A stretch of 64,000 nt of DNA from BOG-994 sp049514215 (GTDB lineage Bacteria > Pseudomonadota > Gammaproteobacteria > Burkholderiales > Burkholderiaceae_D): positions 1 through 64,000 of the forward strand of contig JBEKVI010000039.1 in the NCBI GenBank assembly GCA_049514215.1, given 5' to 3'. This document shows, one piece after another, positions 35,794 through 43,796 of this stretch. A program made the position numbers and the translations under genes. A model generated the notes under the pieces. The model ran no database searches, had not been told where the DNA came from, and saw only the letters and a list, made by a program, of their open reading frames with translations. The first letter of the stretch is position 1. Each line of letters begins with the position of its first letter.

Positions 35794-36359
35794 GCACTTC
35801 TTGACAGCACCGACCGGCGTGCGCGCTTCGGAGCGATCGGCCGCCTTCGATCTCCTTGGTGATTGCGCCACGCGGGCTTGTGCGCCCCGCTCGGCTGCCT
35901 TGAAAAGAGCGCAGTGGCATCTCGCAGCTCACCGCAAATCCGTGGATTCCTCGATCGACGCTCAGGGTCCGCGAAGGCGCAGTTCTAGAGCCGCGATGGC
36001 GTGCGCATCCCGCCCACCCCTACAGCGGCCCTCTTTTGGACGATCTCGCGCACCGCGGTACTAAGCCCGAAAGGCTATGTGAGGAGCGTCCACAAAATGC
36101 CAAAGTTAATGCACCACTTCAAGGACGAAGACCTTCAGGAAGGTGCATTCGATGCCGTGGACCGAAGGGCCACTTGCGTTGCCTGGAGGGTCCCCACGGC
36201 GGACGCTTATTGCGAGACCCCTACTGCTTTCGCCGGGCGTGGGCACCCCCTCCAGCACACTCTCGGCGGTTGGCGCGGCGCGATGGATCGCGTCGCGCTT
36301 TTTTTTGGTGGGATGCTCCCGGGTGCCGTCCTGCTTCTGGCACTGCTGCGATATCCCGT
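35794..36359. other. 566-nt gap ending in an orphan intrinsic terminator
   Basis: No recognisable gene. Frames that cross it (such as one starting at 36097) run straight through the terminator and have no protein-like features. The terminator at 36273-36306 implies a rightward transcript, either a very long YqhA 3' end or a separate small RNA. Confidence 0.45.
36273..36306 (+). terminator. Strong Rho-independent terminator
   Basis: An 11-bp stem (GCGCGGCGCGA with TCGCGTCGCGC, one G-T wobble), loop TGGA, and eight T residues at 36299-36306. It points rightward. The nearest upstream gene on this strand ends 480 nt earlier. Confidence 0.85.
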
Positions 36360-36944
36360 CTACTCTCGCTGGACGTTTTGGGTGAGTCCGACGCGTTCGG
36401 CGCAGTGACTGTCGCTAAAGATCATGAAAGTCGCGCTGATGTCGTTTTTGCCGTGGGTATCCTTGCTATAGGCGATACCTGCTCCGTCGGTGAGATTCAC
36501 CGTGCGCATCGCACCAAAGGTGGTCTCCAGGTCCTCTCGTGTGAGACAGATGCGATTCTTGTCGAGATAGACATTTAAAACGACCCGAGCCGGGCCGCCC
36601 CCACGGGGAACGAAGTCGCCGTACAAGAAGGGATACTCGAGATACTCAGGCGCCGGACCCGCGTGCCGGAAATCTCGGCTGACTCCCGCGATGGGAGAAT
36701 TCCCCCTTGTGGGACTCGAGTCGACCGCCTCGCCGACCTTCGGCTCGACGGGCATCTTGAGGATCTCCCCCACCAAGTGGTAGTCCGAGACGTCACCCGA
36801 ATCGATCAGGCTCTTGAAGTCATGCAAGTACTGCGCGGGACTTCGAACCGGCGCGTCCGCCGCAGGCGGTTCGGTCTGTGCACCACAGAAGCCCCAGGCC
36901 ATGGTCAGCGCCAGAAAGGACAGCCGCCTAAATGGCGTATTCAT
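36360..36944 (-). CDS. Secreted hypothetical protein, 194 aa
   Basis: Start at the ATG of 36944 (MNTPFRRLSFLALTMAWGFC), which gives a clean signal peptide of about 24 residues; the longer frame upstream is poor. The mature protein has HDFKSLIDSGDVSDYHLVGEILKMPVEP, a tyrosine/proline-rich middle (APEYLEYPFLYGDFVPRG) and an ICLTREDLETTFG stretch; two Cys near the end could pair. No family recognised. Probably periplasmic. It is divergent from the bfd gene. Confidence 0.6.
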   Translation of the reverse strand: MNTPFRRLSFLALTMAWGFCGAQTEPPAADAPVRSPAQYLHDFKSLIDSGDVSDYHLVGEILKMPVEPKVGEAVDSSPTRGNSPIAGVSRDFRHAGPAPEYLEYPFLYGDFVPRGGGPARVVLNVYLDKNRICLTREDLETTFGAMRTVNLTDGAGIAYSKDTHGKNDISATFMIFSDSHCAERVGLTQNVQRE

Positions 36945-37115
36945 GAATAGCGTCTCGCTTCGCGTCCAAATGGGGCAACAGTGTACTGCGATCAAGGCGC
37001 GCGAATGTCCCGGCTCGAAAAGCCGGCGCAGGGGCAGGGATGCCATTCCCCGCGCCCTTTACGGCCAATGGTTTGCGCCGGATCAAGACGGCGACCCACC
37101 GGCTAAAAAGGGGGC

Positions 37116-37144
37116 TTGCAAAGGTTCTGAAATTAAATGATAAT
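37116..37144 (+). promoter_or_regulatory. Sigma-70-like promoter of bfd
   Basis: TTGCAA (37116-37121), 17-nt spacer, GATAAT (37139-37144). Four of six and five of six consensus bases with ideal spacing; the -10 box overlaps the Fur box. Confidence 0.7.
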
Positions 37145-37157
37145 GATTCGCATTAAA
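37139..37157. promoter_or_regulatory. Fur box over the bfd promoter
   Basis: GATAATGATTCGCATTAAA matches 14 of 19 positions of the Fur consensus (GATAATGATAATCATTATC). It covers the -10 box, so Fe-Fur should repress the gene when iron is plentiful. Confidence 0.78.
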
Positions 37158-37178
37158 AACCCATCGACGTGCCTTTCC

Positions 37179-37472
37179 ATGTACATTTGCGTCTGTGCAG
37201 CGGTAACCGATCGCGAAATCCGCGCTAAAGTGGCAGAGGGTGCTCACACTCTGGACGATCTGCGGATCGATCTCGGGGTGGCGTTGCAGTGCGGCACGTG
37301 CGCTTGCGCGGCAGAGAACCTGATTTGCGAGACGCGGGCCAAGATGGAGGCCAAGATGGTCGAGCGCGGCGCAGGTTCGGTGGTCCCGCTGCCGACGCGC
37401 CAGCCCGCCGTGCGGCGCACCGAAGAGGTCGAGATTGCGTTTGAGAAAGCGCGGCAACTGGAGGCAGCCTAA
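37179..37472 (+). CDS. bfd: Bacterioferritin-associated ferredoxin
   Basis: 97 residues from the ATG at 37179 (MYICVCAAVTDREIRAKV). Four Cys in the Bfd arrangement bind a [2Fe-2S] cluster: CVC near the start and CGTCAC about 30 residues later. Bfd reduces the iron core of bacterioferritin to release Fe2+. The protein is longer than E. coli Bfd (64 residues), with an extra C-terminal helix-like tail (RRTEEVEIAFEKARQLEAA). A Fur box and promoter lie just upstream; bfr follows 41 nt later. Confidence 0.93.
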   Translation: MYICVCAAVTDREIRAKVAEGAHTLDDLRIDLGVALQCGTCACAAENLICETRAKMEAKMVERGAGSVVPLPTRQPAVRRTEEVEIAFEKARQLEAA

Positions 37473-37513
37473 TCAGCGGTCCCGCCTTCGGCCCATGAGA
37501 AAGGTGGGATGGC

Positions 37514-37996
37514 ATGCAGGGGAATGCGGGCGTAATCGCCCTGTTGAACAAGCAGCTCACCAACGAGCTCACCGCGATCAATCAGTACTTCCTTCACGCC
37601 CGGATGTATCGGCATTGGGGTCTGCACGCGCTGGGCAAGGTCGAGTACGACGAATCGATCGGCGAGATGAAGCATGCCGACCGGCTCATCGAGCGCATTC
37701 TGGTGCTCGATGGACTTCCCAACCTCCAAACCCTAAACAAGCTGGGCGTCGGCGAGGATGTGCCCGAGATCCTGCAAAGCGATCTGCAGCTCGAGCAAGG
37801 GTCTCAAGCCACGCTTAAAGAAGCCATTGCTTTGTGCGAGGTGGAACGCGACTATGTTTCACGCTCCATCCTCGAGGATATCCTCGACGACACCGAAGAG
37901 CATATCGACTGGATCGAGACCCAGATCGGACTGATTGCGCAGGTTGGATTGCAGAACTACATTCAGTCGCAAATGGGCGAACTGCCCCACGACTAA
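37514..37996 (+). CDS. bfr: Bacterioferritin
   Basis: 160 residues, family length, 24-mer iron-storage cage with haem. The haem ligand Met52 and ferroxidase ligands Glu18, Glu51, His54, Glu94 and His130 are in place by direct alignment with E. coli Bfr. The sixth ligand, Glu127, is Thr here (DDTEEHIDW where E. coli has RDEEGHIDW), with Glu at 128 and 129. Related betaproteobacterial forms may share this, so it need not mean inactivity. Sits directly behind bfd and may share its promoter, or have its own. Confidence 0.94.
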   Translation: MQGNAGVIALLNKQLTNELTAINQYFLHARMYRHWGLHALGKVEYDESIGEMKHADRLIERILVLDGLPNLQTLNKLGVGEDVPEILQSDLQLEQGSQATLKEAIALCEVERDYVSRSILEDILDDTEEHIDWIETQIGLIAQVGLQNYIQSQMGELPHD

Positions 37997-38066
37997 AACC
38001 GACGAAGCCAGAGCGGCTGTCCGGGCGGCGGCGTTGACATCTGGGCTGCTGCCGCGCCCACGTCCC

Positions 38067-39443
38067 TCAAATCAGCGGCTTTAGATCTTCGACGAGTGTG
38101 GGTAACAGCTCGGAGACGGTCGGGTGGATATGCATGGCGCGGGCCAGCAGCTTGTAGGTCGCTCGGGCGTACATCAGGTCGAGGATCGAGTGAATGGCTT
38201 CGTCGGCCTCGATGCCAAACAGGGTCGCGCCAAGGATTTCCTCGGTTTTGGCATCCACGACGATTTCCATGAAGCCATCGGTTTCGCTGCGCTCGCGCGC
38301 GCGGCCCACGCGCGTCATCATCATGCGGGCAGACAAGGCAGCACGGCCGCTTGTGCGCACGGCCTCAACCGACAGTCCGACGCGGGCCAGGGGGGGATCG
38401 ATGTAGAGCGCGTACGCCAAAATGCGGTCACTGACGCGCCGCGTCTGACCATCGAGAAGGTTGGCAGCCACGATTTCAAAGTCGTTGTAGGCCGTGTGCG
38501 TGAAGGCACCGCGCCCGTTCACATCGCCCAAGGCGAAAATGTGGGGCACGTTGGTGCAAAGTCCGTCGTCCACCGTGATGTAACCCCGTGCATCGGTGCG
38601 CACTCCTGCCTTATCCAGCCCCAGATCATCGGTGTTGGGCCGCCTGCCCACGGCGATGAGGCAATGAGTGGCCTCGACCCGCTGGCTTGGTTGGGCGGCG
38701 TCGAAGTGGGCGCAAACGGCCGCCGCTCCCGCGCTAAACGACAGGTTGGACATTTGCGTATGGACCTGGATGCCGTCGCGTAGAAGCAGCTGCAATATGG
38801 CGTTTGAGACATCCGGATCTTCCCGTCCGATCAGGCGCGGGCCAGCTTCTAAGATCGTGACTTCGCTGCCGAATCGGCGGTACATCTGAGCGAACTCGAG
38901 TCCGATGTAGCTACCACCCAAAATGAGCAGATGGGCGGGCAGCGTGGTGAGTTCCAGCACGCTCGAGTTGGTCAGAAACGGCACCTCGCTTAATCCCGGG
39001 ATCGGCGGGATTTGCGCCCGACCTCCGACGTTCAGGAAGATCTGGTCGGCTGAGATCGTCTCGCCGTTGACCTCGAGCGTGTGGGGATCCACGAAACGAG
39101 CGTGTCCGCGGATGAGCTCCACCCCTTTGGTGTCCAAAAGCCATTGCGTGACCCCCTGGTTGGATTCGCCGCGCACGACATTCATTCGGGCCTGGACTTT
39201 GGCCATGTCGACTTCAGGGGCGCCGGAGAGGATGACACCAAATTCCGTCGCGCGCCGCGCGACGGCGGCGACGCGCGCGCTGGCCACGAGCGTCTTGGTG
39301 GGGATGCAACCCACATTCACGCAAGTACCGCCGACCTGCTTGCGCTCGATGATGGCCGTACGGCGCCCGGCCTGGGCCAGGCGCACGGCCAGCGAAGGCC
39401 CCGCCTGACCGGTCCCCACTACCACGGCGTCAAAATGCGGCAT
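38067..39443 (-). CDS. Pyridine nucleotide-disulfide oxidoreductase (mercuric reductase-like)
   Basis: 458 residues from the ATG at 39443 behind GGGAGAG; the upstream extension is not protein-like. FAD motif VVVGTGQAGPSLAV at the start, redox-active disulfide C41-VNVG-C46 in GGTCVNVGCIPTK, NAD(P) motif LILGGSYIGLEFAQ, second FAD motif FALGDVNGRGAFTHTAYND, and the C-terminal His-Pro motif HIHPTVSELLPT. It lacks the vicinal Cys pair at the C-terminus of true MerA, so mercury reduction is doubtful; a thiol or quinone substrate is more likely. Divergent from the DedA gene. Confidence 0.9.
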   Translation of the reverse strand: MPHFDAVVVGTGQAGPSLAVRLAQAGRRTAIIERKQVGGTCVNVGCIPTKTLVASARVAAVARRATEFGVILSGAPEVDMAKVQARMNVVRGESNQGVTQWLLDTKGVELIRGHARFVDPHTLEVNGETISADQIFLNVGGRAQIPPIPGLSEVPFLTNSSVLELTTLPAHLLILGGSYIGLEFAQMYRRFGSEVTILEAGPRLIGREDPDVSNAILQLLLRDGIQVHTQMSNLSFSAGAAAVCAHFDAAQPSQRVEATHCLIAVGRRPNTDDLGLDKAGVRTDARGYITVDDGLCTNVPHIFALGDVNGRGAFTHTAYNDFEIVAANLLDGQTRRVSDRILAYALYIDPPLARVGLSVEAVRTSGRAALSARMMMTRVGRARERSETDGFMEIVVDAKTEEILGATLFGIEADEAIHSILDLMYARATYKLLARAMHIHPTVSELLPTLVEDLKPLI

Positions 39444-39651
39444 TTCATCTCTCCCGATAAAAGTTCGCGCGGCCCGGCGCTCTGAGCACCCCGAGTCTAG
39501 ACTGGAACGCATTCCTGGAGGCATTCTCGCAGACACGGCGTGCACACTGTAATCTCGGGAAAAATGCAACTCTATGGACTGCGAAAGGTCTGAAAACGCA
39601 AGGCGCATGCCGGCCCGAAGTCGGAAGCCCAGAGCAAAAGGATCACGCGGC

Positions 39652-40287
39652 ATGGAATTCGTCCAGATGGTCTTGCACTTGGACCGCTACCTCGGTGTGG
39701 CCATCGGCGAGTACGGGTTCGCCGTCTATCTGCTCCTGTTTCTCATCGTCTTTTGCGAAATTGGCATCGCACCGCTTTTCATCTTGCCCGGCGACCCCCT
39801 CGTTTTCATCTGCGGCGCGTTTTGCGCGACCGGTGCCTTAAGTGCCCTGGTGCTCGTGCCGGTGCTGATCGCAGCGACGATCTTGGGTAGCGCTGTGGCC
39901 TATGGCGTGGGCATCGCGCTCGGACGCAAGGTGTTTAGTCACGATTACCGCTGGTTGCACCGCAAATCGCTTGAGAAGACCGCCCGTTTCTATGGTAACC
40001 ATGGAGGACTTCTTCTGGTTTTTTCGCCCTTTCTCGCCGTGGTCCGCACCTTCGCGCCCTTGCTTGCCGGTGTCTTCGAACTCAACCCACTGCGTTTTTT
40101 TCAGTACGTGGTGCTAGGCGCGGTCTTCTGGGTTGGCTTGCTGGTGGCGGGGGGATTTTTGTTCGGAAATGTTCCAATCATTCGCGACTATCTCTCGTTG
40201 ATTTTGGTCTCGGGGACTGCGCTTGCGCTACTGGCCATCCTTTTGAGTTCGGGCCTGCGCTGGTACAGCAAGCGCCAGGCGCGCTAG
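39652..40287 (+). CDS. DedA family membrane protein
   Basis: 211 residues from the ATG at 39652 behind AAAAGGA. About five hydrophobic segments. DedA hallmarks: FCEIGIAPLFILPGDPLVF near the start, and the FSPFLAVVRTFAPLLAGV motif (the conserved Arg of the R-x-x-x-P stretch). DedA proteins are now linked to flipping undecaprenyl phosphate or phosphatidylethanolamine; which applies here is not visible. A short GC hairpin (40279-40293) spans the stop codon. An SDR gene follows by about 130 nt. Confidence 0.9.
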   Translation: MEFVQMVLHLDRYLGVAIGEYGFAVYLLLFLIVFCEIGIAPLFILPGDPLVFICGAFCATGALSALVLVPVLIAATILGSAVAYGVGIALGRKVFSHDYRWLHRKSLEKTARFYGNHGGLLLVFSPFLAVVRTFAPLLAGVFELNPLRFFQYVVLGAVFWVGLLVAGGFLFGNVPIIRDYLSLILVSGTALALLAILLSSGLRWYSKRQAR

Positions 40288-40293
40288 GCGCGC
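40279..40293. repeat. Stem-loop with stop codon TAG in the loop
   Basis: GCGCGC-TAG-GCGCGC; the DedA stop codon is the loop. No T tract. Confidence 0.4.
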
Positions 40294-40420
40294 AGGAACG
40301 GACCAAGTGGGGTATAAGACGTATCGAACGCTCGGTGCCCAAGTGCTGTGAATCGATTCAGCGGCCTCACTCGTTGTGCGGCTTGGGCACGATTTCGTAC
40401 TTTCATTTGGTGAGGTGACC

Positions 40421-41113
40421 ATGAGCCCCAACGGGTATGAGACGGCCTTGATCGTTGGCGCGGGATCCGGACTGAGCGCCTCGCTTGCGCGGCGGTGCAA
40501 GGCCCAGGGAATGCGCGTGGCGCTGGCCGCGCGCGATGTTGCCAAGCTCGAGTCCTTGCGTGCGGAAATTGGTGGCCTGGCGCTGGCCTGCGATGTCGCA
40601 GAGCCAAGTCAGGTCGAGTCCCTTTTCGCGAACGCCGAAGCCGGCCTGGGCGTCATTGATGCCGTGTTCTTCAACCCGAGCCAGCGCTCGCGTGGCCCTC
40701 TCATCGACTTGGATCCCGGGACCGTCGCCCACAATCTGTCCGTGACAGCCTACGGCGGATTCCTCGTGGCCCAACAGGCGGCGCGCCGGATGCTGCCCCG
40801 CCACCATGGTGCGATCTTTTTCACCGGTGCCTCGGCCAGCGTGAAGGGCTACCCGGGCTCGGCGCCCTTTGCGATGGGCAAGTTCGCGCTGCGGGGTCTT
40901 GCCCAGAGCATCGCGCGTGAGCTCGCGCCCGGCGGCATCCACGTGGCCCACTTCATCATTGATGGAGCGATTCGCCCCGCGCAAAGCACAGATGCCGGTG
41001 ATGCCCAGCTCGACCCGGATGCGATCGCCCAAACCTATATGGCTATTCTAGGTCAACACCGCAGCGCCTGGACCTGGGAGGTCGAGGTTCGGCCCTGGGT
41101 TGAAAAATTCTAG
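40421..41113 (+). CDS. SDR-family protein lacking the catalytic tyrosine
   Basis: 230 residues from the ATG at 40421. Nucleotide motif VGAGSGLSASLARR, with NPSQ where classical SDRs carry NNAG. The catalytic Ser (TGASAS) and Lys are kept, but the Tyr of Y-x-x-x-K is Phe: APFAMGKFALRGLAQ. I recall relatives with the same wording, so the change is probably a family trait; it may bind cofactor without classical catalysis or use another residue. Followed by a GST gene, as the SDR at the left edge is also next to one. Confidence 0.85.
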   Translation: MSPNGYETALIVGAGSGLSASLARRCKAQGMRVALAARDVAKLESLRAEIGGLALACDVAEPSQVESLFANAEAGLGVIDAVFFNPSQRSRGPLIDLDPGTVAHNLSVTAYGGFLVAQQAARRMLPRHHGAIFFTGASASVKGYPGSAPFAMGKFALRGLAQSIARELAPGGIHVAHFIIDGAIRPAQSTDAGDAQLDPDAIAQTYMAILGQHRSAWTWEVEVRPWVEKF

Positions 41114-41182
41114 CGTGTCGCCAAGCGCTGTCGAAAAACGTCTTCGGCGCGTCCGTCATGCCGTCCACCAGAGGAGACCCTG

Positions 41183-41863
41183 ATGCTGAAGTTCTATTAC
41201 CACCCGTCGCCCAACCCCCTGAAAGTCGCACTCTTTCTGGAGGAAACCGGCCTGCCCTACGAACTCGTGCCCGTCGATACGCGCAAAGGAGAGCAGTTCC
41301 TTCCCGCGTTCTTGGCGATCAACCCGAACGCCAAGACTCCAGCCATCACCGATGACGACGTCACCGTCTTCGACAGCAATGCGATCCTTCTGTATCTCGC
41401 CGAAAAGACCGGCCAGTTCCTGCCCGAGAACACGCCGGTTGCGCGCGGCCAACTGCTTTCCTGGCTCATGTTCGTGGCGAGTGGCATCGGGCCTTATTCA
41501 GGTCAACTCGTGCACTTTAAGCACTTTGCACCCGAGAAGATTCCCTACGCGGTCACGCGCTATCTGTTCGAGGCCGAACGGCATTTCGGGATCCTCGATA
41601 CCCGGCTTGCCGAGCGCAGCTATATGCTGGGCTCGGACTACACCATCGTCGATATGGCCGTCTGGGGCTGGGCGCGCCTCGTGCCTTTCCTTTTCGGGGA
41701 AGACGGCTGGGCGCGTCTTTCGCACCTCAAGCGCCTGGTTGACGAAATCAACGGCCGGCCTGCCGCGGCACGCGCCCAGGCCTTGAAGGAGCGTCACGCG
41801 TTCAAGTCCGAGCTGGACGATGAGGCCAAGCGCCACCTCTTCCAGCATCTGAACGTCGCCTAG
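41183..41863 (+). CDS. Glutathione S-transferase, Nu/YfcG-like
   Basis: 226 residues; the start follows GAGGAG. N-terminal thioredoxin fold with YHPSPNPLKVALFLEETGL, AINPNAKTPAI and the GSH-binding DSNAILLYLAE; the C-terminal helical half contains ERSYMLGSDYTIVDMAVWGWA. The wording is near YfcG/YghU-type GSTs, which reduce organic peroxides or disulfides. Independent of the other GST at 603-1244 in sequence. Lies 69 nt after the SDR gene. Confidence 0.92.
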   Translation: MLKFYYHPSPNPLKVALFLEETGLPYELVPVDTRKGEQFLPAFLAINPNAKTPAITDDDVTVFDSNAILLYLAEKTGQFLPENTPVARGQLLSWLMFVASGIGPYSGQLVHFKHFAPEKIPYAVTRYLFEAERHFGILDTRLAERSYMLGSDYTIVDMAVWGWARLVPFLFGEDGWARLSHLKRLVDEINGRPAAARAQALKERHAFKSELDDEAKRHLFQHLNVA

Positions 41864-41941
41864 GAGGGGCGCCGCAGCTGGGGTTCTGACGACGTCGCTC
41901 TGTCCCATGAAGTGCCGTGCGGGGGCGCTTTAGTAGTGGGC

Positions 41942-43591
41942 CTATCCAAGCGCGTCGGGCATGCCGCTCGATGCGCTTTGCGCTGCGTGGCGTACGAGCG
42001 CGTCTTCGATATCCAGTTCGCGCTCGACTCTGCGCCTGGCCTCATCCGAGATGGCCGCATTGTTATAGAGTTCGGCCAGATTGGCACGCTCGGCTTCCAC
42101 GACCTCCAGTTCGAGCGCGGCCTCCCCTGCGATCTGTTCGGGGCTGAGATCGCCGTCGAAGGCCGCGACGTAGCGTCGTCGGCGCAACTCATGGCGCCTT
42201 CGCAACTCGAGAAGAATCGGCGCCGCCGCTGCGACTTCTTCCAATTCCTTTAAGCGCGCCAGCACGGCATCGATGCCGCTAATTCGTGCGGCAATCTCCG
42301 TGCGCTTCGCATCGGCCGCTTCGGCCGCCCCGATCTCGGAAAGACCCAGAAGGCGGATGACGAAAGGAAGGCTCGTTCCCATTCCAAAAAGCGAAGCCAT
42401 GATGACGAAGAAGGTCACGCAAATGAGGAGGCTGCGCTCGGGAAAAAGCTCGGAGCCGACATAGACCGGGATGGAAAGGGCCGCCGCCATCGAGACCACC
42501 CCCCGGATCCCGGTAAAGCCGATCAGGAATGCGTATTGCCAGGGGGGTTGACCCTTGGCGCGGTATTTTGGGAAGAGCCATCCGGGAATGAAAGTCGCCG
42601 GGATCACCCAGATGAAGCGCACCACCACCACCACGACGGTCATGAGTACCGAGGCGAATGCGAGGCGACGCCAACCCTGGTCGTCCAGACCCTCGGTCAC
42701 GATATGGGCCTGCAATCCGGTCAAGGCAAAGACGACACCTTCGATCACGTGCACGAGCAGCCCCCACACAAAAAAGCCCTGCAGTCGCGTTGCGGCGGGA
42801 ATGAACCTGCGCCCGTTCCAGCTGACGTACAGTCCGCAGGCCACTGCGGCCAGCACCCCCGACCCGCCGGACGTATGCGGTACCCAGAAGGCCAGATAAG
42901 GCGTCAAGAGCGCGAGCACCATCTCGACTTCGGGATTCTTCGCCCAACGCCGGATCCACAGCAGGGCCCACCCCACGAAGATCCCCCATGCGAGCTCGCC
43001 CACTACCACCAGAGCGAACGTAACAAGTGCAGAGACCGCCGAGAAGTGGGCTTCGGCCACCGCGGCTAAGCCAAAGCTAAAGAGGATGAGGGCGGTCGCA
43101 TCGTTAACGAGACCTTCGCCCTCCAGAATCACGAGCAGCTGCTGCGGTATCCCAAGGCGCCTTGCGATCGCCATGGGCGCCACGGCATCCGGTGGCGAGA
43201 CCAGCGCGCCCAGCACGAATCCGACAGGCCAGGACAGACCGAGTAGCCAATGGGCGGCTGTAGCGACGACGGCGGCGGTGAAGATCACGCACCCGATCGC
43301 AAGCATCATGATCGGAGCAAGATTTGCGCGAAATCCGCGCCAACTCATGCCCACGCCCGAGTTATAGAGCAGCGGCGGCAAAAGCAAGAGAAGCACCAGT
43401 TGCGCGTCGAGCGTGATCTTCGGGACGCCCGGCGTAAAGGCGAGCACGGCTCCAGCGAAAACCAAAACGAGCGACGGGGCAATGCGCAGTCGTTGCGCGA
43501 TCAGCGTGGCGAAGGCGGTCACGGCCACCACGCCAAAGCCGGTCAGAAGAATGAAGAGCAACGGATTCTCGCCCGTCACGGCGCTTAGCAT
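41942..43591 (-). CDS. CPA1-type Na+/H+ antiporter
   Basis: 549 residues from the ATG at 43591 (a TTG eight codons earlier is less likely). About 12 membrane helices to residue 420. The ion-binding motif is SPPDAVAPMAIARRLG (the ND/DD-like Asp pattern of CPA1), and the later Arg-rich helix is GFTGIRGVVSMAAAL. Then a cytosolic tail of about 120 charged residues with coiled-coil-like heptads (LARLKELEEVAAAAPILLEL), as in NhaP/YjcE types. It exchanges Na+ or K+ for protons. Divergent from a thioredoxin-domain gene. Confidence 0.92.
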   Translation of the reverse strand: MLSAVTGENPLLFILLTGFGVVAVTAFATLIAQRLRIAPSLVLVFAGAVLAFTPGVPKITLDAQLVLLLLLPPLLYNSGVGMSWRGFRANLAPIMMLAIGCVIFTAAVVATAAHWLLGLSWPVGFVLGALVSPPDAVAPMAIARRLGIPQQLLVILEGEGLVNDATALILFSFGLAAVAEAHFSAVSALVTFALVVVGELAWGIFVGWALLWIRRWAKNPEVEMVLALLTPYLAFWVPHTSGGSGVLAAVACGLYVSWNGRRFIPAATRLQGFFVWGLLVHVIEGVVFALTGLQAHIVTEGLDDQGWRRLAFASVLMTVVVVVVRFIWVIPATFIPGWLFPKYRAKGQPPWQYAFLIGFTGIRGVVSMAAALSIPVYVGSELFPERSLLICVTFFVIMASLFGMGTSLPFVIRLLGLSEIGAAEAADAKRTEIAARISGIDAVLARLKELEEVAAAAPILLELRRRHELRRRRYVAAFDGDLSPEQIAGEAALELEVVEAERANLAELYNNAAISDEARRRVERELDIEDALVRHAAQSASSGMPDALG

Positions 43592-43796
43592 GGCGGCTAT
43601 GGTACCAGCGCGCAAATCGCGCGCAAGACGCCAATGCCGATCCCGCTTGGGCGGCGCCCGCGCGCTCGGTGTATGCTTTAGTGCCCCTGGAGTGCGAAAC
43701 GACGGCGGCCCCGCACGGGCGAGCCGATCGTTCGATACGATGTCGCGTGCGCGAAGCGACTCCCCTTTTTATCCCGATGAATCTGCGAGATCGATC

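Noticed and set aside
36097..36408. An open frame MPKLMHHFKDEDLQEG... as a possible gene in the 566-nt gap.
   Set aside because: It runs through the intrinsic terminator and has no ribosome site or recognisable pattern; a non-coding transcript explains the terminator better.
37997..38066. Possible terminator between bfr and the convergent flavoenzyme gene.
   Set aside because: GC-rich arms pair only imperfectly and no T tract is present.
38067..39443. Calling the disulfide reductase a true mercuric reductase.
   Set aside because: The C-terminal Cys pair and N-terminal metal-binding domain of MerA are missing, and no other mer gene is near.
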